Assembly: GCA_037074765.1 (NCBI GenBank) | Contig: JBAMDO010000002.1 | Span: forward strand, 310,001-374,000 | Length of the DNA: 64,000 nt | Source of the DNA: Mansonella perstans | Taxonomy: Eukaryota > Nematoda > Chromadorea > Rhabditida > Onchocercidae | Reading direction: 5' to 3' | In this document: positions 14,258 through 26,264 of the stretch, piece after piece | Layout of the letters: every line of letters begins with the position of its first letter | Numbering within the stretch: position 1 is the stretch's first letter | Translations under genes and position numbers: made by a program | The notes under the pieces: generated by a model | Told to the model about the DNA's origin: nothing | The model's database searches: none | What the model saw: the letters and a program-made list of their open reading frames with translations, nothing else

Positions 14258-14967
14258 TATTTTTTGCTTCAGTAGATTTGATTTTTTTTTTCTATTCACA
14301 GCTTTATTTTGTTTTTGATTTCAAATGTTATTTCGACAAGGTTCATGAAAAATCATAATTATTTTGTTGCAATCAATGACTAAAATATTTTATTAGGATT
14401 GCAATTAAAAAACTTTGAAAAGAACTGATTAACTGATTTAGCCATTTTACAAATTAATGCCCTTAAGTGGCTATATAATTATGATTAAGATACAATGAGA
14501 AGCATTGATAAAAAATTCATAAAAAATTCTAAAAATCTCTTTGGTAATGATAATTTTTATAACTGAAAGTCGGAATAGAAGTAATTAGATGGTTTGTAGA
14601 ATCTGCTTAATATATTTCGTATTATAGATATTGAAATGACGAATACAGCGTTGTGTATAGAAGTTAATGCAGAAAATTGCACAATTGTATGAAATTTCCA
14701 AGGGGAGATGATTCAGATGTTTAAATGAAATGAATTTTGCCATAAATTTTTCATGTTCAATGTTTAGAAAATACTAAACTAATTGAGCTTTTAATACCTA
14801 TAGACTTAAAAGGACACTTTGGAAATTATTCGATTTGCTCATTAATTTGTTTTATGTTACTCTGGGAGATTCACTAAGTCTGTTTCTGTTTGTTATTTCA
14901 CAACCGGTGCAGCAGAGAACGTTCAATTACAATGCCTTGATTTCTTCCATGCTTGAAAAAAAAAAAT

Positions 14968-15135
14968 GTTTTCGTTTTCTTTTGCTCGCTGTCTTACTGT
15001 CAAGAGCATGCTGAACGATGTACTGGCGCTTATGACGGAGTTAATTACTGCAACAAAAATCTGAAAAATATTTCAGTAAACTAATTACTTTATTGCGACA
15101 TTATTGAAAATATTATTTCATAAGGATTATCAATT
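14968..15135. repeat. Recurring receptor-upstream block, copy 3, without receptor
   Basis: The sequence from TTTTGCTCGCTGTCTTAC through CGCTTATGACGGAGTTAATT to TCAGTAAACTAATTACTTTA closely parallels 9270-9300 joined to 9570-9655. No receptor exon was recognised on the expected downstream side (13-14.9 kb). It lacks the roughly 225-bp interval that separates the two halves in copy 1. It probably marks a unit whose gene body is lost. Confidence 0.5.
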
Positions 15136-16129
15136 ATCCTGTGCAAAATAAGAATAACAGTAAGCAATTATTTAACACAGTAAATTTGTTTCAAATTTGA
15201 CAAACGAACAAAAAAAACGCTAAAGGAAAACCTCGCTGTGAAGTCTTATTAAGAAATAATAACGAAATAAGTTGGTAAAAGAAATTGTAAGGGAGATCTA
15301 AGGTGATATATAAAATTTCAACATGATTTATCGAAAAAGATTATTAAAGTTATTAACTAGTATAAAATAAAGTTCGTTTTTGTAAAAAAACCGGTGTTCA
15401 TCTGAAGAGCATACATTTCACACACACAGACGCGCATAAACATACATGCACAAATATCAGTGCTTTATTTGTTTCAAAAAGATACTAACAAATTCCTTTT
15501 GCTGATTTAGTTGTCATTACATCAGATGTTAGTGCTCAATATCATCTTGGACAGTTGACTTAAAATTATCTGATGCTTCACTTTTTTGTCATACATCTCA
15601 TCTTCAGCCGCTGACTAGGTAATTGATCTCAATCCCAGTCCTAAAACGAAATTACATTATAGGTCTAGCTCTATTTTCCATCAATTTTGGCAAAATATGC
15701 TTTTTCGAACTGCAGCAAATTTATGGACTTAATAAAATTTATGCTCTAACAAACATTTTTAAACTGATTTCTGTGAATTACGAGAAGTATTCGATGCAAT
15801 ACGATTAGAAATCGATAATTGCAGTTTATATCTTTTACAAATGTTGTCAAAAAGCGGTAATTGTGAATCCATTAAAGTTGCATCATCGTTTTTCTTTGTC
15901 TCATCCATCGTAATTTCATCGTATCATTGTTTCCTTCATTCATAGAAACTCAATTTCAATTACTATTAAATTGATATTAAGCTTACATTTTTAAAAACAC
16001 TATCAGTACAAAGTGCAATTAATTGCAGCTTGGATATGTAAATTATTTTCAGAAATGAAACGCAATAGTGAAATCAAAAGAAAATTGGATGCAATGGTTC
16101 TTATCACTTTAGTGAAACACACTAGAAGT

Positions 16130-18196
16130 TTATATTGCCTTTTGAGTTGTGATTGATATCACCTTTGTAGACCACCTTTTCCGGCAAAACAATGACGAAG
16201 TTGCCCGACGATATGGCTCAAATGCCAGAATCGTCACGGAGATAATAATGATTGTTCGCATCTGAAATTAAGTGAGCCGAAATATTTCAATGAAAAAGAG
16301 GAATTTGCTGTGAGCGATAAATGATAATAAATGGTGAAATGAAGGAATGATTTTTCAATTCATTACCTCGTAAAGATAGTAAATCATTAAATTGAGAACG
16401 ATCTTTAAATTGCTATTAAGAAAATAATTTTCACAACCGGCAAGTATACAAGTGGTATATGCACATGCGTGAACTGAAATATGTTGTTATTAGTACCATT
16501 CATATTTGGATTTTGGATAAATCTGTGAAGTTTGGCGACAAGAATGTTGGTAATGTGTTCAATTTTCAGTGATAATTTGAAGAAATTTGAAAAAAAATTT
16601 CTAACACAGCTTTTAGCGGAATTATACTCTCACTTAAATAAAATGTGCTAATGATATCAGAATGAAGAAATAAAAACTTAAACTTACTAAACTTTAAACT
16701 TACTGAACATAGGTAAAGTAATGATTTCAATTGAATAACTGTATAAAATAAACGAATACAAACGCTTCTGATGCATTCTTGCAGCTCGGATGACGTTTTT
16801 GCCAAGTGGTTTATACCTGCTGATTTTTATTGATGCCTACAACAATAGATGCTAATTTAACATTATTTGAGGTTATGTTTCGTCATTAATTCCAATTTAC
16901 ACTAATTGATGGTGAAATAAAGCTGTTCTTTTAGCTTCCTTAAAATTACCAGAAAACTGATTCCGGCTGAGCGGATTATTTTAATCAAAACCTGCAAATT
17001 TTTAAATGACATAAAGTTCTACCATTAGAGCAGCAATAAATAATGCTATAAACAACGTGATATGGGTCAGAAAATAAGGTATAAGATTTATGGATTTTTT
17101 AAACAATAGAGTTACAAAGGTTCCCCAAAGAAGTATCGAAATATGCAGAACAACATAATGCGATTTCTGACTTCTGAAAATTAAATAAAGCGTATAAGGA
17201 AAATAGATGATGGCATTCTTTTAAATACGAAACATCTATGACATTGACCGAACGATTACTTGGACGGAGTAATGGATACTGAATAAATAAATTCCATTTT
17301 ACCTTAATATTTGACAAGGTTTAAAACACACAAAGCTTCATATCAAATTGTAAGATTTTCGATCAATATTAGAAAGATACTGGAGAATGATGAAAGGTAC
17401 TTACTTGTTTACAAATGTTCTGGAAAAAAAAATAGGTTTCACGTAACACAGGTAACATACTATAACTGCATAGAGCGTTAAGGAATGAAACCAAATACTT
17501 CCCAACCTGACGTAAAATCGAGCCCAGTTCTGGATGTCTGCTCTTAAATTTTAGTACATCATCAGATCATGAAATTTTATTATTTTTAATATTGGAATGA
17601 GGCAGAATTACGCGTATTGATAGTGGAAAAAAAGTTATATAGTTATTGGAAAGGAAACTTACAAGTTGTATTCTTTTATGGAAACAAATAATCTCACAAC
17701 ATTAATTATATCAATTACTAATGCAGCAATAGCAGACGTTATGCAATTGATCATTAAATTCAGTGTGAAATGTTTGAAAAATCCATCTGTCACTTTCGCA
17801 AATGTTAAATATAGCATGAAAGGAATAATAAGAAAATTGCCAATCGTTGCAATGTATGATATTATACGTTTTCTGTCGTATAAATATGCTAAAAAATCGT
17901 TAATATATAATAACAGTAAATTATGGCACAAATTTGAAATGATTTGGTGAAAGTAAAGATAATCAAGAATATTATAATGATGATCACTTTATTTGATTCT
18001 TTATTTGACGGACATAAGCAAAGGTTTCGGATAATATCTTTAGAATTTTGTCAAATATGTACTAATAGGTTGAATTAGAATGAACTTTAGGTTATAACTT
18101 ACAGCAGGCGAGGCCTAGACCTACACATAAAGGTACTTTGTTACCAGCGGTGCTGTTTAAGTAGTTAGTACCATTGGAATTGAAACTGTCGTTCAT
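16130..18196 (-). CDS. Seven-transmembrane serpentine receptor, array copy B
   Basis: Minus-strand gene of seven exons: 18196-18103, 17888-17663, 17542-17405, 17173-17023, 16836-16704, 16473-16367 and 16261-16130, giving 326 aa ending in TAA. Exons 1 and 3-6 have exactly the same lengths as in copy A and all phases agree, so the genes are recent paralogues by structure though clearly diverged in sequence. The N-terminus has several possible N-glycosylation sites. TM1 reads [14 protein letters not shown]3 [11 protein letters not shown], and TM7 ends FEPYRR before a basic tail. The exon 3 acceptor is a weak AATTTAAG, chosen because it alone keeps the frame. The exon 5 donor is part of a 16-bp tandem duplication; only the proximal copy keeps the frame. 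Chemosensory role inferred from family only. Confidence 0.8.
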
Positions 18197-18294
18197 TTTC
18201 CTGAAATTTGTTCTTAAATTTTTGACGTCATCAAAGATTTATTTAATTCGAATTACCACATAATCCACTATCCGATACAGGATTCACTAGTTAT

Positions 18295-18345
18295 TGACTT
18301 GGTACTTGTGCGAGTCTAATAATTGAGTGCAGTACACATCAGACT
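18295..18345. repeat. Recurring receptor-upstream block, copy 4 (weak)
   Basis: TTGGTACTTGTGCGAGTCTA then ATAATTGAGTGCAGTA resembles the core of the upstream block, much closer to the receptor start (about 100 bp) than in copy A. It is the most diverged of the five, so assignment is tentative. Confidence 0.3.
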
Positions 18346-18520
18346 TGTGGAAATGCGTCATGTCATTCCCAAAAGTTTGTCTATGATGTGGGCAATGAGA
18401 TGGACATTTCATTAGCTGCGGGAATTTACTATTTAATTATTTGTCTCGATGTTATAAGGTGTGACATTTTGCAGAAAACTATGATCTCGCAGTACTGTGA
18501 AAAGAAACAGGTAAAATAGG

Positions 18521-18614
18521 AAAAAAAGGCCTGATGAACATATCTGCAGGATGAAAAAGGCCTAATGAACATATCTGCAGGATGAAAAAGGCCTAATGAA
18601 CATATTTGCAAGGA
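18521..18614. repeat. 31-bp minisatellite, three copies
   Basis: Three adjacent 31-bp units share the order AAAAAGGCCT, (A/G)ATGAACATAT, (C/T)TGCA, GGATG; the last has one extra base near its end. The near identity of the copies indicates recent expansion. It sits between receptor copy B and pseudogene C, a likely recombination scar. Confidence 0.85.
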
Positions 18615-18689
18615 TGTTGCGTTTAATTTTTAATTCAAGAATAAAGTGGCTCTGGAAGGAAGATTGGCTTGAACTTATTTAGATCTTGC

Positions 18690-19230
18690 CGATAATCTTT
18701 ACCTTTCGTGCTACCAAAGAGATCGATAATTTTGCTTACATCGATTGCGAGAGCGATATAAGCTAATGAGCAATAACTGATCCGATGCTAATATTTCATA
18801 AAATTCAATATTTGAAAAATGGTTTTTACAACAACTAAATACAGCATGAATGAAATAGCCATGAAATTAACGATCGCTGGAGTATATAATATCAGGAGTA
18901 TTGCAGCGTACAATCTTGTTGAATAAACGTACTTCTATGAGCAAATCTGTCGGTTCTTACGTATTATTTCATGATAGCAAAACGTAAAGCTATGGTACGA
19001 AGTCAAATTTACTTAGTGAAACCATAGATGAAACTGCAGCATGACAGCAGATATTCTTAGATTAGATTGAGAAATGCAAATTTATTATAACATAACAGAC
19101 AAACTTCTCGAGAAAGTCTATTCAAAATCGACTAATTCTAGGGCAAAACTGCAAATTTTGAAGTTGGATTGTACGACGTTTCGAACTACCACTGATATTG
19201 AAGTAATTAGTGCCATTAGGATGGTAAATA
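18690..19230 (-). pseudogene. Serpentine receptor pseudogene, array copy C
   Basis: A relic most similar to copy A. About 18925-18690 matches exon 2 and its flanks (the run CAAAGAGATCGATAATTTTG is shared exactly), but contains several small insertions and deletions that break the frame. About 19225-19165 matches exon 1, but its start codon region is altered and about 50 bp including the donor are gone. The similarity continues into the intron and upstream block, so a whole unit was duplicated. Exons 3-7 are missing; the break falls near the 31-bp minisatellite. Confidence 0.8.
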
Positions 19231-19256
19231 TTGCTATTTAAAGGATCATAAATCGT

Positions 19257-19500
19257 AAAAATTCAAATTTGGGTGTGATAAATATTTTCGTTTTATTTTG
19301 CCGGTTGTCTTATCTTGTCTTACTATCAGCAGCACATTAAACAATGTAATTTGCGCTTGTGACAGAGCTAATTATTGGAACTATAATCTCAATATTTCAG
19401 TAAATTAATTACTTTATTGCGATATTATTCAAAATATTATTCAATTAGGATCATACTGTAAGACACTGCTGAAATCATTAAAAACTTCATTATCGTAATT
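19257..19500. repeat. Recurring receptor-upstream block, copy 5
   Basis: The sequence from TTCAAATTTGGGTGTGATAA through TGCGCTTGTGACAGAGCTAA to TTACTTTATTGCGATATTAT parallels copy 1 and copy 3, on the 5' side of pseudogene C. Like copy 3, it lacks the extra roughly 225 bp found in copy 1. Confidence 0.55.
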
Positions 19501-22424
19501 AGTAAGAAATTTGAAAATGCTAGTTGCCACACTAATGATTTGAAATAGATTATGAAAAAAGAAAGACTCCTAGTTTATTGATTACTGATAATCAAATATC
19601 ATTTGTTCCATTAAAAAGCTAGGAAAAAATAATTACTCTCATATCTTTCATCGATTAACTGATAATCCTAATCGGATAAAATATCTTTCCATTGCAGAAA
19701 TCGAACAACCTCAGGTAAGCACTTGATTACCTTGAAAATTTATTGAAATATGTTTTCATTTTTTCTCCATTCCTTTGCCCCGGTAGTTCGTTTTGTGGAT
19801 ATTCAAAAATTTAGAATACATTTTGTTACATTTTTGAAATTTATTTCAAGACCATTTAAATACTTCATCAAATAATTAATCTATATCGCGCTTATCAAAA
19901 TTACGATAACAGCAACATATATATAATCCTGCTTGAAAGCAAGAAAAATTCGGGATTGAATTCTTTTTTGATATCAAATATTAAGTGATACAGTGTATCA
20001 GGTACTTCATGACACAGTATATCGTATTTGCTAATTATGTCATATCTGTGTCAGCTTTGTTACATTATACGTTTTTTTTTTGAAAAAAAATACTTTTTGG
20101 ATTTTACAACTGAAAAATATTATAATTAAGGTATTATAGTAATTAAATATCAGTTATAATCATCATCAAGCTTTTATATCTATATAATTTTGTTAAATAA
20201 CTTTATGATCTTATAAAACAATCTCCTTTGAACATTTGTATGAAGTATAATCTCATGTAACAATAAAAAAAAAGTATCAGAAAAGATTAAACATTATTGA
20301 AAATATTATTCATCATTAACTGATGTCAACAAATAAAAGGAATTTATTAACGCAAACATATCTAAGCATTCGATCCGTTTCCTTTTTGCTGATCAATTGT
20401 ATGGAAATTACCCGATTTAACTGCTTATTATTTATATCAACATCTCGTCATCATCCAGAATCCGGTTCGGAAGACTTAAATTGATCTCTTAGGTATGGCA
20501 GTTCCCATACATGATAATAACAGGAATTAGTTGCATTATTAGCAAATTACTTCACATATCTTGGTGACTGAAATTTCTTAGCTTTTTAAACTGGAAATAA
20601 ACAAGCAGCACGAACAATACTTTATTATTAAGAAGGGATTGGAACAAGCAGTCATAGAAATTTTCAAGAACAAAGAACTAGTGATAAATTACTTCCGGAA
20701 ATGGCGAGACAAATAACAGTGTTAAAAAAAAATCCCCAATGATTGATGATTAATAATAACGATTATGACCAATTCAAAACGACAGCTTGATAAGATTATT
20801 TACAATATTTCCGCTCTCACTGATAAGACACCAATAACCGAATCTCTGGACATAAAAAACTGACACCTATTGGACTCGCCTCTTCCATCAATGAAAACAT
20901 TTACACACTTTGGATCGAATATTATAGATTCTGGGAAATATACTCACCGGTTTAAAATTGAATTCATTCATGCTCAAAAAAAATTTCCATATGAACAGAA
21001 AGATCTGAAATAACAAAAATTTTAAGCCAGAAAAGTTATCCATAAAAACAAAGGAGATAATCTGATGAAATTCATTAAAAACATACATAGCAAATATAGT
21101 GTAGCAATCGGTGAAATGAAAATTTACGAAAACATAAAACTACAAAACCCTAACCACTCACTGACAGGAAAAAAAGACCCATTGTTTGATTTAAATTAAT
21201 CCAGAACCAGTTAGCGAAAACTATTTGCACAACAACATTAATGTACACACTAAATAAGGTATTTAAATGAAAAAGTGAAAATAAAAATATGACACACAAA
21301 AAAAAAGAACCTGAAAAAAACATAAATGCCGCATCAAAAATTTCACCGATAAAAAACCACGCCAAGAAATTAGTGAAAAAAGTGTCGAACTCGAAAACTC
21401 CAATTGCAAAAAGACGATAAGTGCCGGAATAATTTATAATTTTTAAATGATTCGTTACAAGCAAAAATTTACAACAACCTTTTCAATTCATTCTCAAAAT
21501 AATGTCCGAATTATATTACATTAAATTTCTAAATCATTTTTTTTTTTCAAATTCACATTAACAATTAATGACCTACGCTTTTTCTGTCATAAGTTAGAAA
21601 CAAATCATGCGTTATGGCTATGTTCTTCCAAGACAAGATGCCAAAAACAAAGCTCCACTAATCCGACATGTCATGCTTCTACTGTCAAAAAAAGCCAAGC
21701 ATATTTCAAAAATTCTACAGCAATGGCTACAATAAAAGATCTGAAAAAAGCTAAATCATTTTTCATTCATCAATTCAAAAATATTTCAAAAAAAAAAAAA
21801 AAAAAAACCCAATAATTTTTTTTTACAGTATGTATGAAAGATATGAGAGCAATCAATTTTCTAATTAATGAAAATACTCAATTAACAACCAAACATACTA
21901 TATAACATATGGAAAAGATAAAATACATATGAAAATTGCAAGAAGCAGTTTGTGAAACGTAAAAAACATAAATTGATGAGATTTCAAAAATTAAAATAAT
22001 TAAGCGCCATGTGTTTGCTATTTCACGGATAAAGAGTCTGTTGACTCAAACAACTTTTGATGTTACCATACATCTTACATATAATACTTATTTATCTTAT
22101 ATACTTTCATTCCTATCCAGTTTGCAAAAAATAGTACCAGTCCTTAATTCCCAAGTTCTTTGATTACCAAATCAAAGCTCTTGCTCTTGTTTCCAGAATC
22201 TTTCATATGCACTCTCACTTAGTTCGTAAACATATTGGGGGAAATTATTAAGCAGTTTGAAAACGGAACACCGACATATTAAAAGACCGAATGAAAAGGC
22301 TAATTGTAAGTTCATCAATTTCAAAAAAGATGAAAAACAAAGCTCACGAAAAGTTGAAAACACATAATATGTTGCCAGATCTGAGTAAATTTTTGGCATC
22401 AATCCATCAGAAAACTTTATAAAA
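19501..22424. other. Intergenic, no supported gene
   Basis: AT-rich interval between the receptor array and the bZIP gene. A minus-strand frame of about 100 codons near 21150-21464 is Phe-rich because the plus strand is A-rich, with no recognisable domain or exon chain. The part next to 22424 is probably the bZIP gene's 3' UTR. Confidence 0.5.
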
Positions 22425-25400
22425 TCATTTCATCGGCTTCTTGTTAGGATTGACTGATGAAACCAATTGCTGTGTTATGTAATTGGAGAGATCATGATGC
22501 GATTCAGCTTGAGGAGAAAGGACATCTACATCTAGTGGTGAACCATTCCGCAAACACTCCCCCACACTACTTAAGTGGCAAACACAGCATGCTTCACGTG
22601 TTTTCAGCAAGGCTGAAACTCGTTCTAATTCACGACGCAGTATTTGATTCTGAGTCTGCAAGAAGTTTATTACACTTTGTAACTGAAGAATTATTGAATT
22701 TGTTTACGGTGATATACTAAATCAGAATAGAAAATATAAGAAGTAGGGTAAGAATCTAATTACTATTTGATTTTGATTACTGTTTGAATTATTATTTGAT
22801 TTTACGACGGAAAACCATTCCCATTTTTGCCTTACTTTCTAAAGCGCCAGTCCTCAAAAAATTCATTCATTCTAAGATAATGAAAATCATTAAGAGCAAA
22901 AAATTAAAGAAAAAAAAACTTTCGAACTAATAATTTTTATCAGTGCCGATCATTTGTTGGGCGTCCCCATTCTACATCTTAAAGTATGTCGACTTACGGA
23001 GAGTGCCACTTTTTCCTGCTCCAGTAAATGAACACGTGTAATCATTTCATCATGTTCTTCCTTTTTTCGCTTTCGATACCGCACAGCAGCTGCTTTATTC
23101 CTTTCCAAAATTGTAACACGGCGTTCATCGGGTGGTAAATCGGAAGTGAGAGAATTACGACCACGTCCTCGTCCACCACGATTTGATGACGAAGTTGTAG
23201 AACGAGACAAAGCATTTTCTCTGCTGTAATTTTGTCATATTAACTGCCTAAATTACAAAAATTTGTTCATCCAATAAGATACCAAAAAAATATATATATA
23301 TAAAAAGCTTCCAGAACAAAAACATCTCATTCGAAAACAGCACAAATACGAAACAATTTCATTAACTTATAAATATGAAATATAAATACATCAAACGCAA
23401 ATTTCTACAGCATCCAAATGACAAACTATTTCGCATCAAATTATTTCCCTCATTTAGGATCAATACTGATTAATAGAAAACAAACCTTCGCGGTGCTGAT
23501 GACAGTGCTTCCGTATGTTTACGATGCTCATCTCGCGGATAAATGACTTCCTCATGATCAAAATATTGCTGATTCTGTAAATCAGTGGTCAAGAATAAAA
23601 TATCCCTGTTTACAGATGAAAGATCAAAAATATCCAGAACTAACTGCTTAGGAACTTTCACACTGATAAATGAAAAAGAAAGAAACTGTATTTCTTCTCA
23701 TCTCTTTTTATATTCATATTCTGCAAGAAACTTACTGTCTGCAATGATGATGGTGCATTTTTTCCAACAATTACCGGCTTCACATCACGAGGATCCCAAT
23801 GATCTGTTGGTGATAACCGGGCGTTTGAAATTTGAGATGCATCACCTCGTTCTTCAATGTTTGTCACCGGTAACAGCTGTAAAAACTTCGTAAATTTAAA
23901 AATAATATTGAGAAAAAGGAAATCTTATTTAGCAATCACAGCTTAATGAAAACTATACATTATAATGCCGTAATATCTCATATATGTATATAGGAACTTA
24001 AAAGATTACGTCATTTTTATATTACTGCTTCATTCGACTCAAATCATGACTATGTAATTTGTTGTTCCATTTATTTGGAAATTTTTTTACCGTCTTTTCT
24101 TGCTTGAACTAAAAATCTTTCACTTAAAATACTGCATGTAAGGAAGAAATAACTTACTGTTCCAACAGCACTTAGAAAAGGAGCTGATACCACCGGTGCA
24201 ACACGTACTGGTGCAGCAACTGCAGCTGCAGCTGCAGCAGCTGCTGCTGCTCGTACTGATAATCTCTTTTTGCTGAAATAAAGAAAAGATAATAAGTGAT
24301 AAATAAAGCACATCGGAAAGCAATGATAATGTTCAGATCAGCGAACATACCAAAACTAATCATGAACAAGTCAAATTATGTTACATACGGCGTTTGAGCA
24401 GATGTAGAGCTTCCAGGTCTTGAAATATTCGCTGGTGCACTGACAACGGGACTATTTATGGTAGGAATTAAAGGTGTTAAAGAAGCGGATGCTGATTCCG
24501 AGGAACATGGTGAACATGAAAGCAAAGTGGATGTACATTCAGGACCACCAACATTTGCAGTGCAAGATGTTGATGAAGTTACCACAGGCGAATCAGTTAC
24601 ACCAACGGTTGAGGATGAAGGTAGGATTGATCCCAATGGTCCTTTCTGAAAAGCAAAAGTAAATATGTTTTTTACATCTGAATGATTTCTGAAATATATC
24701 ATTCCAAAATTAGCACCGTTTTGGAACAAATATATGAAAACACAGATGTGAAGCGAAAAAAAATCCTCATGTGCTATTCTCTAATTCGAACAACATTTAT
24801 CACAATACAAATTACAGCTTACTAACTCATACTCCTGTTTTGATGAAGCTGTAGAGTATGTCCAAGGATATAAACTGATTATTGGTTCGAAATAAAAATG
24901 AATTTTTTTTTCACTTATTTTTTAAAGTGGAAGATTCCACACATTTCAATAAATTCAAGACTTTCATTTGGATGATGGTTAATGAAAGAAAGAATGCATA
25001 TCAAAATCAACTAATAATCTCGATAATTTACGCTTGGAAACAACAATATAAAACATACTAATGGCGGTGTGGCTGTGCCAGTTGTACCAAGAAAAGCAAG
25101 CGTTCCCAACCTATCAGAATGCATATCAAGAACAGCATTAAGTACATCGGCGGTTCGAGGTGCTTGTCCAGTGTCTTCACCGGTTCGTGAACTCTGCGTC
25201 GATAAACCGCCATTATCTTTCATCTAAAAATTAAGATATTCTTTGTTTAATACTACAGCTACAGTATTTTCATTCACTCGTTTTTCACAGCAAAAGTAAT
25301 TCTACCTGCTGCACTAAACGCGATAAGTCGGCACTTTTTAACCCATCGCCTTCGGAATCCGCTGAAAGTACGTTAATATTTGAGAAGATACCAGGAGAAT

Positions 25401-26264
25401 GGGCCAAAGATGATGGCAATTTCAGTAAAGTTATGCCACCTGTCGTTGGTAATGAAAGCGTCACTGGAACAAGCCCATTCTGCAAGCAAGAAAAAAGTAT
25501 TTCACGACGCTGATAGTAAAAATAGAAAAATGGCTCGCTTGATATAATATTTTAAAATTGCTCAAGTCAAAGTGTTCCTTTTAGCACAACAACTTGCTAC
25601 AACTTTCGTGACGATCCCTAACGCTTCTGCAGTACTTCACCATGCATGGCAGTAAAAATATTAAGAAAATGATTAACCTGCTCAAAAAGTTCTTCGCTGC
25701 ACTGACTGATACGTCGATTTGCTTCACGAAATTTCAATTCAAACGGGTTGACCGTGAGACATTTTTGCATTAATTCAGCTGTCGATGGAAAATCCGCTAT
25801 AATAACTCATTCATGATGAAAACAATAAAACATTTAAATAAAATTCTTATAAAAAAAACACCATTAAAATGATAGTATTATTGCAAGCTATACAAAATAA
25901 GGTTGTGGTACAAAACTGTAAAAATGATATGTCTAATCCGTAAATATGTAAATTTTAGTTCAACAGTAACGATAGTCGGGAAGAACGAATGGGTTTATCA
26001 TGAATCATAATCGGAAGAAATGATTTTTGAATTAATCAATAATTCTATTTGCGCAAAATATTAACAAATCATAATGTTAACAATGAATGATTTTTCTTAT
26101 TATTATTAAAAGAGCGAAATGACCAAAAAAAAAGAACGAAATGACCAGAACTTACGTGGTAAGGTAGCTGAATTGGTACCAATCAGAGATGATAAATTCG
26201 GAGTTTCCAATGTAACGACATCTACTGATGGATCTTCCCTCTGCACTACACTTTCCATCTTCAT
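22425..26264 (-). CDS. atf-7: ATF2/ATF7-family bZIP transcription factor
   Basis: Ten minus-strand exons: 26264-26156, 25796-25678, 25479-25306, 25223-25059, 24645-24389, 24272-24158, 23876-23736, 23574-23486, 23223-22998 and 22655-22425, giving 541 aa. All junctions are GT-AG with consistent phases. The bZIP is near the C-terminus: basic region about 424-445 ([16 protein letters not shown], with the N-x7-R signature), then a leucine zipper continuing across the last intron ([19 protein letters not shown]). The N-terminal [13 protein letters not shown] matches the family's NPFE-type motif, and Thr21 lies in a TP site where the family carries p38-type MAPK sites. The vertebrate N-terminal zinc finger is absent. 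The middle is Ser/Thr/Pro-rich with a ten-alanine run at about 283-292. The family binds CRE-like DNA in stress and innate immune responses; that role here is inferred. The 5' start is the first ATG after a possible TTTGAG acceptor and could extend upstream. Confidence 0.88.

Noticed and set aside
21150..21464. Minus-strand frame of 104 codons
   Set aside because: Phe-rich because of A-rich plus-strand sequence; no motif, no exon chain, and the N-terminal half is low complexity.
22172..22402. Minus-strand frame directly after the bZIP stop codon
   Set aside because: It is in the expected 3' UTR, in another frame, with no acceptor linking it to the bZIP exons; could only be an alternative 3' exon if transcripts show it.
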